From positions 376,001 to 440,000 of the forward strand of contig NZ_AKVN02000001.1 of the NCBI RefSeq assembly GCF_000271485.2: 64,000 nucleotides of DNA, read 5' to 3'. Of this stretch, positions 49,721-59,856 are shown piece after piece (the stretch's first letter is position 1; every line of letters starts with the position of its first letter). A program made the position numbers and the translations under genes. The stretch comes from Pelosinus fermentans DSM 17108. Its GTDB lineage: Bacteria; Bacillota; Negativicutes; DSM-13327. Below the pieces are notes generated by a model that saw nothing but the letters and a program-made list of their open reading frames with translations, was not told the DNA's origin and made no database searches.

Positions 49721-50196
49721 ATGTCATCCTCCAGTAATAGAACTGATATTAGCAACAGAGAAATTTTCTTACTGCAATTACAGCGGCGGGACTGCACAGG
49801 ATTTGTATCTGCTGTCCTTTTAATCAATATAATATTGACACCTGTATGGTAAAGTATTCAATTATTTCAATTTTACTATAAAACCACCCATGCTTATATA
49901 TAAAAAAACTATCAATTGTTGTACTATTTTTTACAAGGTCTTGGCAAGCTTACCTGGACAGCCTCCGAAATCTGTCCCTTCTTCTGCCGACTTTTTCAGT
50001 GGTTTTTAACGTCCCAAAGTGTCACATGTGCCATCACTGTCCTATGAATTGGACGTGACGATAGAAATTACCGAAATTTACAACTCATAATTAGTGCCCT
50101 AAAGGGGCATAGTTGTAATGATTCTAATTTTACCAGCAGTATCGTATGGAATAAACGATACTTACTTTTTAATCTTTGATTGTCTTTGGGAGGCCT
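49721..50196 (+). other. Intergenic region upstream of the glucan synthase
   Basis: No gene is seen. The stretch from about 50010 (AAAGTGTCACATGTGCC) to 50060 (GGACGTGACG) has GTCAC/GTGAC and GTCC/GGAC pairings, which could fold as a bulged hairpin or be a decayed repeat. GGGAGG precedes ATG 50197 at 4 bases. Confidence 0.4.
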
Positions 50197-53100
50197 ATGC
50201 TTTTAAATACAGAACAACTCCGACAAAAAGCTCATGAGCTTGCATTGACCCATAACCCTTATGTGAGACGCTTACCATCAAAGCGCCTGTGGCGGGAGTT
50301 TTATGCCGACATCGAAAAATTACGCACGTTTATTACCACTCTGCAGGAAGGTGATGCAAGTTGTTTGCAGCCCGCAGAAGAATGGCTTTTGGATCATGCT
50401 GAATTCATTGAAGAACAGGTGATGGTTGTCCGTCATCAGCTTCCTGGTGCCTTTTTGCGAAATCTGCCCGATTTACGCAAGACAGACAAAGCAAGGATAC
50501 TGTCTATTTGTGCTGATTATATTGAACATGTGGACGGGAACCTGGATGAGGATTCGTTCATCTCCTATGTGAATTTTTACCAGGAAGTATCCGTTTTGAC
50601 CATAGCAGAAGTGTGGGCGGTTCCGCTTATTTTGCGTATCGCTTTAATCCAGCGCCTGGCCGCACTCATGGAACTGGTTCGCGAACGGCGAGAGGTGTGT
50701 ATCGTAGTCGATGGGCTGCTGGCACGCCTGCAGTCGGCGAAGTTAAACCCTGAGGTACTAAAGGATGCCCTTGAAGAAGCTGGTCAGGATATGCTGCTCT
50801 CCGGCTGCCAGATCGCCTACTTGGTCAGGCGTCTGCGCGAGTGGGCGGACGATTCGACAACCGTGAGGGAATGGCTAATGTGTAAATTAGAAAATGGACC
50901 CGACAGCCTTGACCGAATTGTCTCTTATGAGTATCAGCTTCAGGCAGCCCATCAGGTATCAACAGGAAACCTTATGGGAAGTCTGCGTAAAATATCACGC
51001 TTGGACTGGCAAGAGCGGTTTGAACAGATTTCTATGGTTGAGCGTACGCTGCGTGGAGAAAGCACAAATACATATCAGTTTCTTGATTTCTCAAGCCGCG
51101 ACGTGCTGCGTAAGCGGGTTGAGAAGTTGGCCTCCCGCCTGCATTTGCCGGAAAATCTAGTGGCGCAGCAGGCTGTCGGGCTTGCTGGGAAGGAATATGA
51201 GCAGGCGTGTACAGAGCGTGCAAAAGTAGTTGAAGCAGTACGCGGTCCGGTTATGCTGGAAGAACTGCCTCGCAAGGTATTTGCCGCATACTATCTGCTT
51301 GAAGCCGATGGCATCAAGGAACTGCGGCAGGCGCTAAAGATCTGCGGCGCTCCTGCGTATTTACCCGAATTGGAAATGCTGCGCCGCTCTACTGGTACAT
51401 ATTTTACCGCCCTGACAGGATTATTCACGGTTTTCCTTCTTGGAATTGCCTGGTGGGTATCCAGGGGCACAAGCTTTACCGTCGGTCAGTGGGTGATCGT
51501 TATACTGGCGCTGTCCTTGCCCGTGAGCGAGTGGACCATTACGGCTGCACACTGGCTTATAGAATGCGTCAGGCAGCCACGACCGCTGCTCCGATACGAT
51601 TTCTCCCGGGGTGTTCCACCGGAAGCAACCACAATGGTGGTTATACCCGTTATTTGGTCAACGGTCAAAGAAGTGGAGGAATTGGCGGATCGGCTGGAAC
51701 TGCACTACCTGGCAAACCGCTATTCGAATATTCATTTTGCTCTCCTGGGGGATTTTACCGATGCAGGAGAGGAAGAACTGCCGGAAGATGCTGCTATTCA
51801 TGCTGCAGCCCGGGCAAGCATTGAGGCATTAAACCGCACATACTCCGATTCAGGCGAGAGCATTTTTCACCTCTTTCAGCGCCGCAGGATGTGGAACCCG
51901 TCCGAGGGAGTATGGATGGGGTGGGAACGCAAGCGGGGTAAATTGGTGGAATTTGTCGAGCTGCTTAAAGGCAAGACAGATACGACCTATGATTTTGTAG
52001 TTGGAGACACAGACATCTTGCCCCGTATCCGTTACATCATCACCCTTGATGCGGATACAGAGCTGCCCCTGGAAAGCGTGCAGCGGATCATCGGCACCAT
52101 GCATCTTCCCTATAACCGGCCACGGCTAAACCTCACCCGGACAAGAGTTGTCGAAGGATACGGCGTACTGCAGCCGCGTATCGGCATTAGCCACGACGCG
52201 GCCTTGCGCTCGCGCTTCGCTTATCTGTGGTCGGTGAATCCGGGAATTGATCCCTATGTCTTTGCTGCCTCCGATCCGTACCAGGATGGGCTGGGGCAGG
52301 GAATATTTACGGGGAAGGGTATATTCGATGTTGATGCATTTGCTCAGGTGTTATGCGAGCGCATCCCGGAAAACCGGGTGCTTAGTCACGATTTGTTAGA
52401 AGGTGGATTTTTACGCGCCGGCCTACTGTCGGATATCGAATTAATTGATGAGCATCCAGCTGTGTTCAGTGCCTATCAAAAGAGAATGCACCGCTGGGTG
52501 CGCGGGGACTGGCAGCTCATTCCATGGCTGCTGCACAGTGTGCCTGACCGTCGGGGAACCTTTCTGCCGGTTGATTTATCCTCTCTCACCCGTTGGCAGA
52601 TCATTGACAATTTACGGCGCAGTATACTGCCTCCTGTGTACCTGGCAGTACTGCTCCTTGGGATGAACGTACTGCCAGGTGCTTCCGGCCGCTGGATTGT
52701 CTTTATGGTCGCTACCTTGCTGCTGCCGTTACTTCGCCAGCTGGTGGCGGTGAGGTGGATTATTGGTCATCCACGGAGTTTTTTTGGTACAGCCGCTCAA
52801 GTTTTGGTAAACATAATGACGATGCCGTTTCAAAGTGTGCTTCTGTTGGACGCAATCGCCAGAACTCTGTACCGTTTAGTTGTGACAAAACGTCATTTAC
52901 TGGAATGGGTGAGTGCGGCGGAGGTTGAACGCAGGCAGCAGGGCGGGCGCTATCCAGTGTTGCTGGGAATGTACGGAGGGTATGGAGTAGTGTTTCTTTT
53001 TGTGCTGGCAGCAGTGAATAGTACCGTTCCGGCTCTGGGGTGGACAGGCCTGGCATTTTGCACTTTATGGGCCATTGCTCCTTTGGCGGTCCGCTGGTTG

Positions 53101-56100
53101 AATCGCCCTGTACAGCAGTCTGAGACCCCGCTTACCGCAACTGAGCAGGAAGAGCTGCAAAAACTGTCAGGACAGATTTGGACGTTCTTCGAAGATTACG
53201 TTACGGAAAAAGAGAATTGGCTGCCTCCTGATAATGTTCAATTGGAGCCGCCTAACGGAATCGCTCACCGCACTTCGCCGACTAACATCGGACTTTACCT
53301 TACCTGCACACTGACTGCGCGGGATTTTGGGTTTATCGATACACCCGGTTTGATCGAGCGCTTGGAGCGTACGCTTGGCACAGTGGAGCACCTGGATAAA
53401 TGGAAAGGTCATCTTTATAACTGGTACGATACTGTCACGTTGGAGCCGCTGCCGCCGCTGTACGTGTCAACGGTGGATTCCGGCAATCTCGTTGTCGGTT
53501 TGGTAGCCGTCAAAGAAGGGGTAGCGGAGTGGCTCAAGTCCGATCTGGAAGGGGATGGCTGGTCAGGTGAAGTCCACGGTAAGACGACAGAAGCATTAGA
53601 TGTTGCTTTCGCTGAAGAGTTAGCTCCTGTACGAAAAGGGGAAGCTAAAGACCAATACGGAACATCATCCCAGAGCGTCCGGGAGGAATGGCTTTTTCGC
53701 GGGAAAAAACTGCTTGCCCGCCTGGAAGTGCTGATCAATGAGACGGACTTTCGTCCGCTTTATGACCATAAAGCGAAATTGTTCCACCTGGGCTACAACG
53801 CAGGGCCGGGTAAACCTGATCCAATCCTATATGACCTGATGGCGTCAGAGGCTAGACTGTCAAGCTTTATTGCCATTGCTCTCGGTCAGGTATCCGTGTC
53901 GCACTGGCATGCCCTCGGTCGGACAATGACCCGGGTGGGAAGACGAACCACGCTGCTCTCTTGGTCTGGGACAATGTTTGAATACTTAATGCCATGGCTG
54001 TTTATGCGCACCTATCCGAAAACCATCTGGGACAGCACCTACCGTGGGGTGGTTCAGCGGCAAATGGAGTACGCCCACCAGCGGGGAGTTCCTTTTGGCA
54101 TCTCTGAATCCGGTTATTATGCCTTTGATCATCAGATGAACTATCAATACCAGGCGTTTGGTGTTCCCGGTCTGGGTTTCAAACGTGGTCTCGAGCAGGA
54201 TTTGGTTGTGGCACCCTACGCCACAATCCTTGCCTTACCCTTTGCCAAGGATCAAGGACTGCTGGATTTACGCAAGCTGGATGAACTTGGCGCCCGGGGA
54301 AAATACGGCTACTTTGAAGCCATTGATTTTACGTCTGGGCGACTGCCGAAGAAGCAGGCCAGTACAGTCATCCGCAGTTTTATGGCCCATCACCAGGGAA
54401 TGAGCCTGATCGCACTTGCTAATTTGCTGGCACCGAGAACAATAACCGAGCGCTTTCACCGTGACAAGCGGGTACGAGCAGCGGAACTGCTTCTGCAAGA
54501 ACGCACTCCAGCACGGCCTAATATTATTAAACATCCTGCTATGGTACGTGAATATGTGTCTTATAAGAAGTCGACAGAGATGGTCACGCTGCGGGAATAC
54601 CCCAGTGCAGACACGCTTGCACCCGAGGTGTGCGTTCTGTCAAATGGGACATTTACGACCATCGTGACCAACAGCGGCAGCGGGTTCAGCCGTTACGAAG
54701 GCCTGGCCGTTTCCCGCTGGCGGGAGGATCCGGTATTGGACAACTGGGGAAGCTATCTATATATTCGTGACGTTACCCGGGATGTGGTATGGTCGCCGGC
54801 GTTTCAGCCCTGCCGTGTCCAGTCTGATGAACAGCGTGTGCAGTTTGCTCTTGATCGGGCCACCTTCATGCGTGTGGACGAAGACGTGCAGACAAGCCTG
54901 GAAATATGTGTATCGCCGGAATGGAATGCTGAAGTCAGGCGGCTGACGCTTACGAATAACGGAAATGAAGAGCGGATCATGGAAGTAACAACCTTTCTTG
55001 AACTGGCTCTGGCATCTCCTATGGCCGACGATGCCCACCCGGCTTTTAGTAAATTGTTCATCAAAACAGCATATGTTGAGGATGCCCAGTGCTTGCTGGC
55101 CCGGCGCAGGCCCCGCCGGGACGGCGAAAAATCATTATGGGCGGCCCATTCTCTGCTGACCCCAGGACGAACCCTTGGATCAGTGGAATATGAGACCGAT
55201 CGATCCAGCTTCGTAGGCCGGGGACATACCCTTGCATTACCCATGGGAGTCCGTTCCCGCTTAAAGGGAACGGTAGGTTCTGTGGCCGATCCTGCATTTA
55301 TCATGCGGCGGCGGATGAGCATCAAGCCTGGTGAACAGGTGCAATTGTTCGCTGTTACTGCTGTGGCTGGCACGAAAGAAGAGGCGTTGGACATTGTCAG
55401 CCGCTTCGCTGGAGACCTGGTAGTGGAACGAACATTTCAACTGGCCTGGAATCGCAGTCAAATCGAATTTCAGCACTTGCATTTGACTGCTGCTCAGGCT
55501 ATGGCTTTTCAAGCTTTCGCTGGCCGGATTGTGTATACTCCGATGCTGCGGCGGGAGCGTGCGCAAAGTATCTTGTCGAATGTAAAAGGGCAGTCCGATC
55601 TCTGGGCATACGGAGTTTCCGGCGATGTGCCGATGATTCTGGTACGGATCGAGAACCGGGCCAACATACAGTTTGTGGTCAATCTGCTTACCGGGCATGA
55701 GTATTTGCGCCGCCTGGGGTTGCTTTTCGATCTGGTTATTCTGAACGAATCAGCGGGAGGCTACCAGCAGGATTTACAGGAGGCACTGCGGCGAGGGGTT
55801 GAACAAGTCGTTGGCTGGCACAGCCCGGGCGGGATTTCTATCATAAGTTCCAGTCAACTTTCTGAAGAAGACAGAACGCTGCTTCTAGCCACCGCACGTG
55901 TTGTACTCAGGGCAGACGGTCCCAGCTTTCAGGCGCAGTCCAGTCTGCTGCGGAGGGCTGTGGTTTTTCCGGCGCCTCTCAAGCTGACGGCGCCAGTAAA
56001 AAGGTTCCCTGAGCCTGCGCTAGAAAATGGGGAAGATTTATTATTCTTCAATAGTTGGGGAGGATTTTCACCCGATGGCCGGGAGTATCGGATTGTACTT

Positions 56101-58548
56101 AAAAACGGCAATTATCTGCCGGCACCATGGATCAATGTGCTTGCCAATCCCCGTTTTGGCTGCCTTGTCTCCGAACTGGGCACGGGCTACACCTGGTGGC
56201 AGAGCAGTCGTGAGTACAAGCTCACCCCATGGTCTAACGATCCTGTGCTTGATCCGCCGGGCGAAATATGTTATCTGCGGGATGATGAGAGCGGCGAACT
56301 GTGGTCTGCTGTACCAAAACGAGGGGACGCCGGGCAGGCGGACGGGTCTTCTATCTTAGGCTATACCGTAACCCATGGCAGGGGGTTCACTTGTTTTGGT
56401 CACGAGGAACACGGTATCAGGTCCGAAATGACGGTTTTTGTTCCCCTCGATGACCCTGTCAAAATTATTCAGTTGCGGCTGCAGAATAAAAGTGCCGAGC
56501 AGCGGCAGCTTTCCATCACCTATTATGCGGAATGGGTACTGGGTGTACAGCGCTCCTCCAATGCTTCTTTCATCATCACGGAGTGGGATGACTCTGCCCG
56601 GCTGCTGCTGGCACGTAATGCGTATCAGAAAGAGTTTCATGGGACTTACGCCTTTTTGGGTGTATATTCCCAAACAAAATCTTCTGTCAGACAATCGGTT
56701 TCCATAGAAGTTGAAGCACAGCCGAACACCGATTTCGGCGATGTATCCTGGACGGCAGACCGCAGTGAATTTCTCGGCCGCAATGGTACCTGGGAAAATC
56801 CGGCAGCTATGAACCGGGAGAGTCTTTCAGGCCAAACAGGACCGCTTTATGATACGTGCGGCGCGGTACAGAACAAGCTTATACTGGAGCCTGGGGCCGA
56901 GCAGATGATCTACATCCTGCTCGGTGCGGAACATTCCCGGGACGCCGCCGTGAAGCTGGCTAAAAAGTACAACCAATCCCAAGTTTGCGATCAATCCTTA
57001 GAACATATACATGAATTCTGGGATGGTGTTTTAGAACAAATCTCGGTTTCCACGCCCTGTCCGGAGATGGATTTACTAGTAAACGGCTGGCTCTTGTACC
57101 AGGCTCTTGGCTGCAGAATGTGGGCACGTTCCGCCTTTTACCAAGCGGGAGGCGCATACGGCTTTCGCGATCAATTGCAGGATTCTCTGGCACTTTTGCA
57201 TTCCCGCCCCGATTTAACGCGAGCGCAGATTTTGCTGCATGCCGCGCATCAATATGAGGAGGGCGACGTGCAGCACTGGTGGCATGAAGAGACGCAGCGC
57301 GGCATTCGCACACGTTTCTCCGATGATTTAATGTGGTTGCCCTATGCAGTCGCACGGTATGTCGAGCATACAGGAGACCGCGGTATACTGGAAGAGGTGG
57401 TACCCTTTCTGTATAGTGAACCTTTATCGGCGGGTGAACATGAACGATATGAGCCGACCCAAATTTCTGCTCAAAACGGCACGATTTTTGAACATTGCTT
57501 ACGTGCCATTGACAGGGCTGTGCAGCGCTTTGGCGAGCACGGGCTGCCGCTGATCGGGATCGGCGACTGGAACGACGGTATGAGTCATGTCGGCGCTGAA
57601 GGCCGCGGTGAGAGCGTATGGCTTGGTTGGTTTCTCTGTGACGTGCTAAATCGGTTTGCGGATTTATGCCGGCAGCGCGGTGCTGTAGAGCAGGCAGAAC
57701 GCTGCCTGGACATATGCAGGCAATTGACAGCCTCTCTTGATCAGCATGCCTGGGACGGACAGTGGTACCGGCGGGCTTTCACTGACGCCGGACAATGGCT
57801 GGGTTCTATCTATAACGAGGAGTGCCGTATTGACGCCATCGCCCAGTCATGGTCGGTTATTTCAGGGGCGGCGCCACAAGAAAAGGCACTGCAGGCAATG
57901 CAGTCATTCGACCGTGAACTGGTGGACCGGGATCTTTCGGTTGTGCGTCTTTTAACACCGGCTTTTGACAGCACAGATCCGAGCCCCGGCTATATTCAGG
58001 GCTACCCGCCCGGTATCCGGGAGAACGGAGCCCAGTATACTCATGGCGTTATCTGGAGTATTATCGCCTGGTGCGGGCTTGGCAACGGAGATAAGGCTTT
58101 AGAATTATTCCAAATGTTAAATCCTCTCAATCACACACGCACACCTAATGAAGTACGGCAGTATGCGGGCGAACCCTACGCCATTGCGGCGGACGTTTAT
58201 ACAGCGGAGCCGCACCGGGGGCGCGCCGGCTGGACGTGGTACACTGGTGCTGCCGGATGGATGTATCAGGCGGGAGTTGAATCGATTCTCGGCCTTCGTC
58301 GCCGTGGTGACCGCCTGTACATTTGCCCGTGTATTCCTTGCGAATGGCCAGGGTTTTCCGTCAGCTACCGTTTTGGTAATAGCTCCTACCATATTACTGT
58401 TGAAAATCCGTCCCATAAGTCCGTTGGTGGGATTGCTTTACAAATTGATGGACAGGAAGTTGTACTTACGGAGCGAGATATGAAGGATGGTCCTTACGTT
58501 ATAATGGGCGATGACGGGCAGCCCCATCACGTTGTTATGACGATGTAA
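50197..58548 (+). CDS. Cyclic beta-1,2-glucan synthase (NdvB/ChvB family)
   Basis: A 2783-residue multidomain enzyme, close to the roughly 2800 residues of ChvB. An N-terminal domain and membrane helices (first near residue 405, others about 435-460 and 810-870, 920-990) frame a GT84 glycosyltransferase domain: LDADTEL (about 616), GQGIFTGKG and the Q/RxxRW-type RWVRGDWQ (about 766). A glycoamylase-like domain follows (ESGYYAFDHQMNYQYQ, MAHHQGMSLIAL, about 1300-1410), then carbohydrate-binding and GH94 phosphorylase-like modules with the catalytic GIGDWNDGM (about 2452-2460). The product would be a cyclic osmoregulated glucan sent to the periplasm. The gene is G+C richer than its surroundings. 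ATG 50197 was chosen for its GGGAGG. Confidence 0.93.
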   Translation: MLLNTEQLRQKAHELALTHNPYVRRLPSKRLWREFYADIEKLRTFITTLQEGDASCLQPAEEWLLDHAEFIEEQVMVVRHQLPGAFLRNLPDLRKTDKARILSICADYIEHVDGNLDEDSFISYVNFYQEVSVLTIAEVWAVPLILRIALIQRLAALMELVRERREVCIVVDGLLARLQSAKLNPEVLKDALEEAGQDMLLSGCQIAYLVRRLREWADDSTTVREWLMCKLENGPDSLDRIVSYEYQLQAAHQVSTGNLMGSLRKISRLDWQERFEQISMVERTLRGESTNTYQFLDFSSRDVLRKRVEKLASRLHLPENLVAQQAVGLAGKEYEQACTERAKVVEAVRGPVMLEELPRKVFAAYYLLEADGIKELRQALKICGAPAYLPELEMLRRSTGTYFTALTGLFTVFLLGIAWWVSRGTSFTVGQWVIVILALSLPVSEWTITAAHWLIECVRQPRPLLRYDFSRGVPPEATTMVVIPVIWSTVKEVEELADRLELHYLANRYSNIHFALLGDFTDAGEEELPEDAAIHAAARASIEALNRTYSDSGESIFHLFQRRRMWNPSEGVWMGWERKRGKLVEFVELLKGKTDTTYDFVVGDTDILPRIRYIITLDADTELPLESVQRIIGTMHLPYNRPRLNLTRTRVVEGYGVLQPRIGISHDAALRSRFAYLWSVNPGIDPYVFAASDPYQDGLGQGIFTGKGIFDVDAFAQVLCERIPENRVLSHDLLEGGFLRAGLLSDIELIDEHPAVFSAYQKRMHRWVRGDWQLIPWLLHSVPDRRGTFLPVDLSSLTRWQIIDNLRRSILPPVYLAVLLLGMNVLPGASGRWIVFMVATLLLPLLRQLVAVRWIIGHPRSFFGTAAQVLVNIMTMPFQSVLLLDAIARTLYRLVVTKRHLLEWVSAAEVERRQQGGRYPVLLGMYGGYGVVFLFVLAAVNSTVPALGWTGLAFCTLWAIAPLAVRWLNRPVQQSETPLTATEQEELQKLSGQIWTFFEDYVTEKENWLPPDNVQLEPPNGIAHRTSPTNIGLYLTCTLTARDFGFIDTPGLIERLERTLGTVEHLDKWKGHLYNWYDTVTLEPLPPLYVSTVDSGNLVVGLVAVKEGVAEWLKSDLEGDGWSGEVHGKTTEALDVAFAEELAPVRKGEAKDQYGTSSQSVREEWLFRGKKLLARLEVLINETDFRPLYDHKAKLFHLGYNAGPGKPDPILYDLMASEARLSSFIAIALGQVSVSHWHALGRTMTRVGRRTTLLSWSGTMFEYLMPWLFMRTYPKTIWDSTYRGVVQRQMEYAHQRGVPFGISESGYYAFDHQMNYQYQAFGVPGLGFKRGLEQDLVVAPYATILALPFAKDQGLLDLRKLDELGARGKYGYFEAIDFTSGRLPKKQASTVIRSFMAHHQGMSLIALANLLAPRTITERFHRDKRVRAAELLLQERTPARPNIIKHPAMVREYVSYKKSTEMVTLREYPSADTLAPEVCVLSNGTFTTIVTNSGSGFSRYEGLAVSRWREDPVLDNWGSYLYIRDVTRDVVWSPAFQPCRVQSDEQRVQFALDRATFMRVDEDVQTSLEICVSPEWNAEVRRLTLTNNGNEERIMEVTTFLELALASPMADDAHPAFSKLFIKTAYVEDAQCLLARRRPRRDGEKSLWAAHSLLTPGRTLGSVEYETDRSSFVGRGHTLALPMGVRSRLKGTVGSVADPAFIMRRRMSIKPGEQVQLFAVTAVAGTKEEALDIVSRFAGDLVVERTFQLAWNRSQIEFQHLHLTAAQAMAFQAFAGRIVYTPMLRRERAQSILSNVKGQSDLWAYGVSGDVPMILVRIENRANIQFVVNLLTGHEYLRRLGLLFDLVILNESAGGYQQDLQEALRRGVEQVVGWHSPGGISIISSSQLSEEDRTLLLATARVVLRADGPSFQAQSSLLRRAVVFPAPLKLTAPVKRFPEPALENGEDLLFFNSWGGFSPDGREYRIVLKNGNYLPAPWINVLANPRFGCLVSELGTGYTWWQSSREYKLTPWSNDPVLDPPGEICYLRDDESGELWSAVPKRGDAGQADGSSILGYTVTHGRGFTCFGHEEHGIRSEMTVFVPLDDPVKIIQLRLQNKSAEQRQLSITYYAEWVLGVQRSSNASFIITEWDDSARLLLARNAYQKEFHGTYAFLGVYSQTKSSVRQSVSIEVEAQPNTDFGDVSWTADRSEFLGRNGTWENPAAMNRESLSGQTGPLYDTCGAVQNKLILEPGAEQMIYILLGAEHSRDAAVKLAKKYNQSQVCDQSLEHIHEFWDGVLEQISVSTPCPEMDLLVNGWLLYQALGCRMWARSAFYQAGGAYGFRDQLQDSLALLHSRPDLTRAQILLHAAHQYEEGDVQHWWHEETQRGIRTRFSDDLMWLPYAVARYVEHTGDRGILEEVVPFLYSEPLSAGEHERYEPTQISAQNGTIFEHCLRAIDRAVQRFGEHGLPLIGIGDWNDGMSHVGAEGRGESVWLGWFLCDVLNRFADLCRQRGAVEQAERCLDICRQLTASLDQHAWDGQWYRRAFTDAGQWLGSIYNEECRIDAIAQSWSVISGAAPQEKALQAMQSFDRELVDRDLSVVRLLTPAFDSTDPSPGYIQGYPPGIRENGAQYTHGVIWSIIAWCGLGNGDKALELFQMLNPLNHTRTPNEVRQYAGEPYAIAADVYTAEPHRGRAGWTWYTGAAGWMYQAGVESILGLRRRGDRLYICPCIPCEWPGFSVSYRFGNSSYHITVENPSHKSVGGIALQIDGQEVVLTERDMKDGPYVIMGDDGQPHHVVMTM

Positions 58549-58626
58549 TAAACTTCTCAAGGGAACGACTAATTCCATCGGTATATCCCATCTTTTATGC
58601 AAATCGTAGACAATGAAAGTAACAAA

Positions 58627-58681
58627 AGCAGTGAGTCCAGCTAACTAAAGTCATTGACCTTAGTTAGCTGGACTCACTGCT
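58627..58681 (+). terminator. Perfect 22-bp hairpin after the glucan synthase
   Basis: Arms 58627-58648 and 58660-58681 pair fully. The following TTCTTC makes a modest T-run. Confidence 0.75.
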
Positions 58682-58718
58682 TCTTCAGGCGGCAACCAGC
58701 GCCAGAAGGAGGGTGATT

Positions 58719-58807
58719 GCGAAGCATGGGGGACGGTTCCGTCGCTTCTCCTACTTTTAAGGCGTAATTTAATTATGAGAAGCAAGAGAACCGTCATCAT
58801 CGCTTCT
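58719..58807. repeat. Dispersed-repeat-like inverted element
   Basis: GCGAAGCATGGGGGACGGTT with CGTCGCTTCTC is mirrored by GAGAAGCAAGAGAACCGTCAT and CGCTTC about 45 bases on. The GGGGACGGTTC...GAACCGTC pairing resembles REP-like elements of Firmicutes. The gap 58549-58979 has no gene. Confidence 0.5.
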
Positions 58808-58979
58808 GCAAAAATTTACAAAGAAGTAAAGATAGTACACACTTTATACGATAATAATAATAGAAGGTGTCAAGTCATTCTACGTGATGATTGTTTTTAC
58901 GCTATCAGGTCAGTAAAAATAGCGAAGCATTGATTGTTTGCTTTTTAAATAAATTTGATAAAGGGAATGGTGATTCGTT

Positions 58980-59381
58980 ATGAGTTTGGGTATAACTGGG
59001 GTTTCTTTTTCGCCACAAAGGAAGTCTAGTCTGGAGCAAAGTGATAAGAGCGAGGTGAATAGTAATCAGGGTAAAAGGCAATACGTTACGCAACAAGAAG
59101 GAGACTATGAATGCACTTATGTAGTTATAGGAGAAGACTTCAAGATTTTGATAGGCAGGGTTGCTAAAAATAAGGACGAAGACAAAGATGCGTCAAAAAC
59201 GGAAGCGGTGGATGATAAGAATATTCATGGACTTATGAATAATGATCAAACATTGATGGGGTATCAACTGACAGCAAAGACGGCGCTTCCTGATAATAAA
59301 TTACAAGAAAGAATACAAGCTGAAGAAAATTATGCTGCAAGTTCTTATTATGATATTGCTAAAGTCGATGCCAGAGGATAG
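58980..59381 (+). CDS. Hypothetical protein (133 residues)
   Basis: The ATG at 58980 has GGGAATGGTGA upstream. The product starts MSLGITGVSFSPQ, is charged and polar throughout, and has one short strand-rich stretch (YECTYVVIGEDFKILIGRVAK, about residues 45-65). No membrane helix or known motif is seen. The N-terminus recalls small Firmicute proteins with an internal 'putative flagellar/spore' flavour, but I cannot place it. The c-di-GMP riboswitch and chemoreceptor are downstream, separated by repeats. Confidence 0.6.
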   Translation: MSLGITGVSFSPQRKSSLEQSDKSEVNSNQGKRQYVTQQEGDYECTYVVIGEDFKILIGRVAKNKDEDKDASKTEAVDDKNIHGLMNNDQTLMGYQLTAKTALPDNKLQERIQAEENYAASSYYDIAKVDARG

Positions 59382-59422
59382 TAAGCCTTTATGTAGTAAG
59401 AATGTCTTTCTAGCCTAAAGTT

Positions 59423-59535
59423 TTATCTCAGCGGTTTGGCAAGTAAAGTAATGGCAAATCAATCATGATTGCCAGCACAGAAGGCAATCAATTTATACCT
59501 AGTAATGATGAGCTAAAGATTGGGTTAATTATTTT
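59423..59535 (+). pseudogene. Decayed copy of the 58-residue protein gene
   Basis: The frame reads LSQRFGK, a TAA, then SNGKSIMIASTEGNQFIPSN and KIGLIIL, parallel to LSQRFGKSSSGKSIIIATTEGN and KIGLNIY at 27976-28152. The first third of the gene is gone and an in-frame stop splits the rest. It ends against a GGGACA-type repeat, which may mark the breakpoint. Confidence 0.75.
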
Positions 59536-59562
59536 GGGACACGGAACCTGTCCCTGTGTCCC
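59536..59562. repeat. GGGACA-type REP-like palindrome
   Basis: GGGACACGGAACCTGTCC continues to a GTGTCCC arm: outer arms GGGACAC/GTGTCCC pair, with an inner GGAACCTGTCC. It is the best-preserved of several related sequences in the window. Confidence 0.6.
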
Positions 59563-59583
59563 AACGCTGTATTTCTGCGTTCA

Positions 59584-59612
59584 TTGACGAAACAGGTTAT
59601 TGGGTGTAGAAT
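59584..59612 (+). promoter_or_regulatory. Promoter of the riboswitch-controlled chemoreceptor
   Basis: TTGACG (59584-59589) and TAGAAT (59607-59612) are 17 bases apart, placing the start near 59619, just before the aptamer. Confidence 0.7.
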
Positions 59613-59637
59613 AAACAATATTGAAAAGAATATTTTG

Positions 59638-59709
59638 GCAAACCAATTGAAAGGTTGGGACGCAAAGCTATGGGTCTAAAGACGAGTTGTCTATGATTGC
59701 CAGGTTGCT
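59638..59709 (+). ncRNA. Cyclic di-GMP-I (GEMM-I) riboswitch aptamer
   Basis: The sequence shows the conserved class I layout: a first helix closing at GGCAAACC, then the A-rich turn and GAAAGGTTGG, GACGCAAAGC, TATGGGTCTAAAG, and the closing GATTGCCAGGTTGC. GACGCAAAGC and GCCAGGTTGC are hallmark segments. The aptamer is followed by a terminator at 59748-59778 in the leader of the chemoreceptor gene, so ligand binding would probably change read-through. Direction (on or off) cannot be told by eye. Confidence 0.93.
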
Positions 59710-59747
59710 AGTGAATCATAAATTAAGTGAATCGTGATGAGTTAATT

Positions 59748-59778
59748 AGCACCTGCCTTGGGCGGGTGCTATTTTTTT
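59748..59778 (+). terminator. Riboswitch expression-platform terminator
   Basis: AGCACCTGCC (59748-59757) pairs with GGCGGGTGCT (59761-59770; one G-U pair), followed by A and eight T residues. It lies between aptamer and gene. Confidence 0.85.
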
Positions 59779-59856
59779 TGGCGGGATAGGTCGGGTTTCA
59801 TATAGTAATTTGGCAATTTGGATGATAAGTGAAAAATGGATGGAGGAGAATTATTT

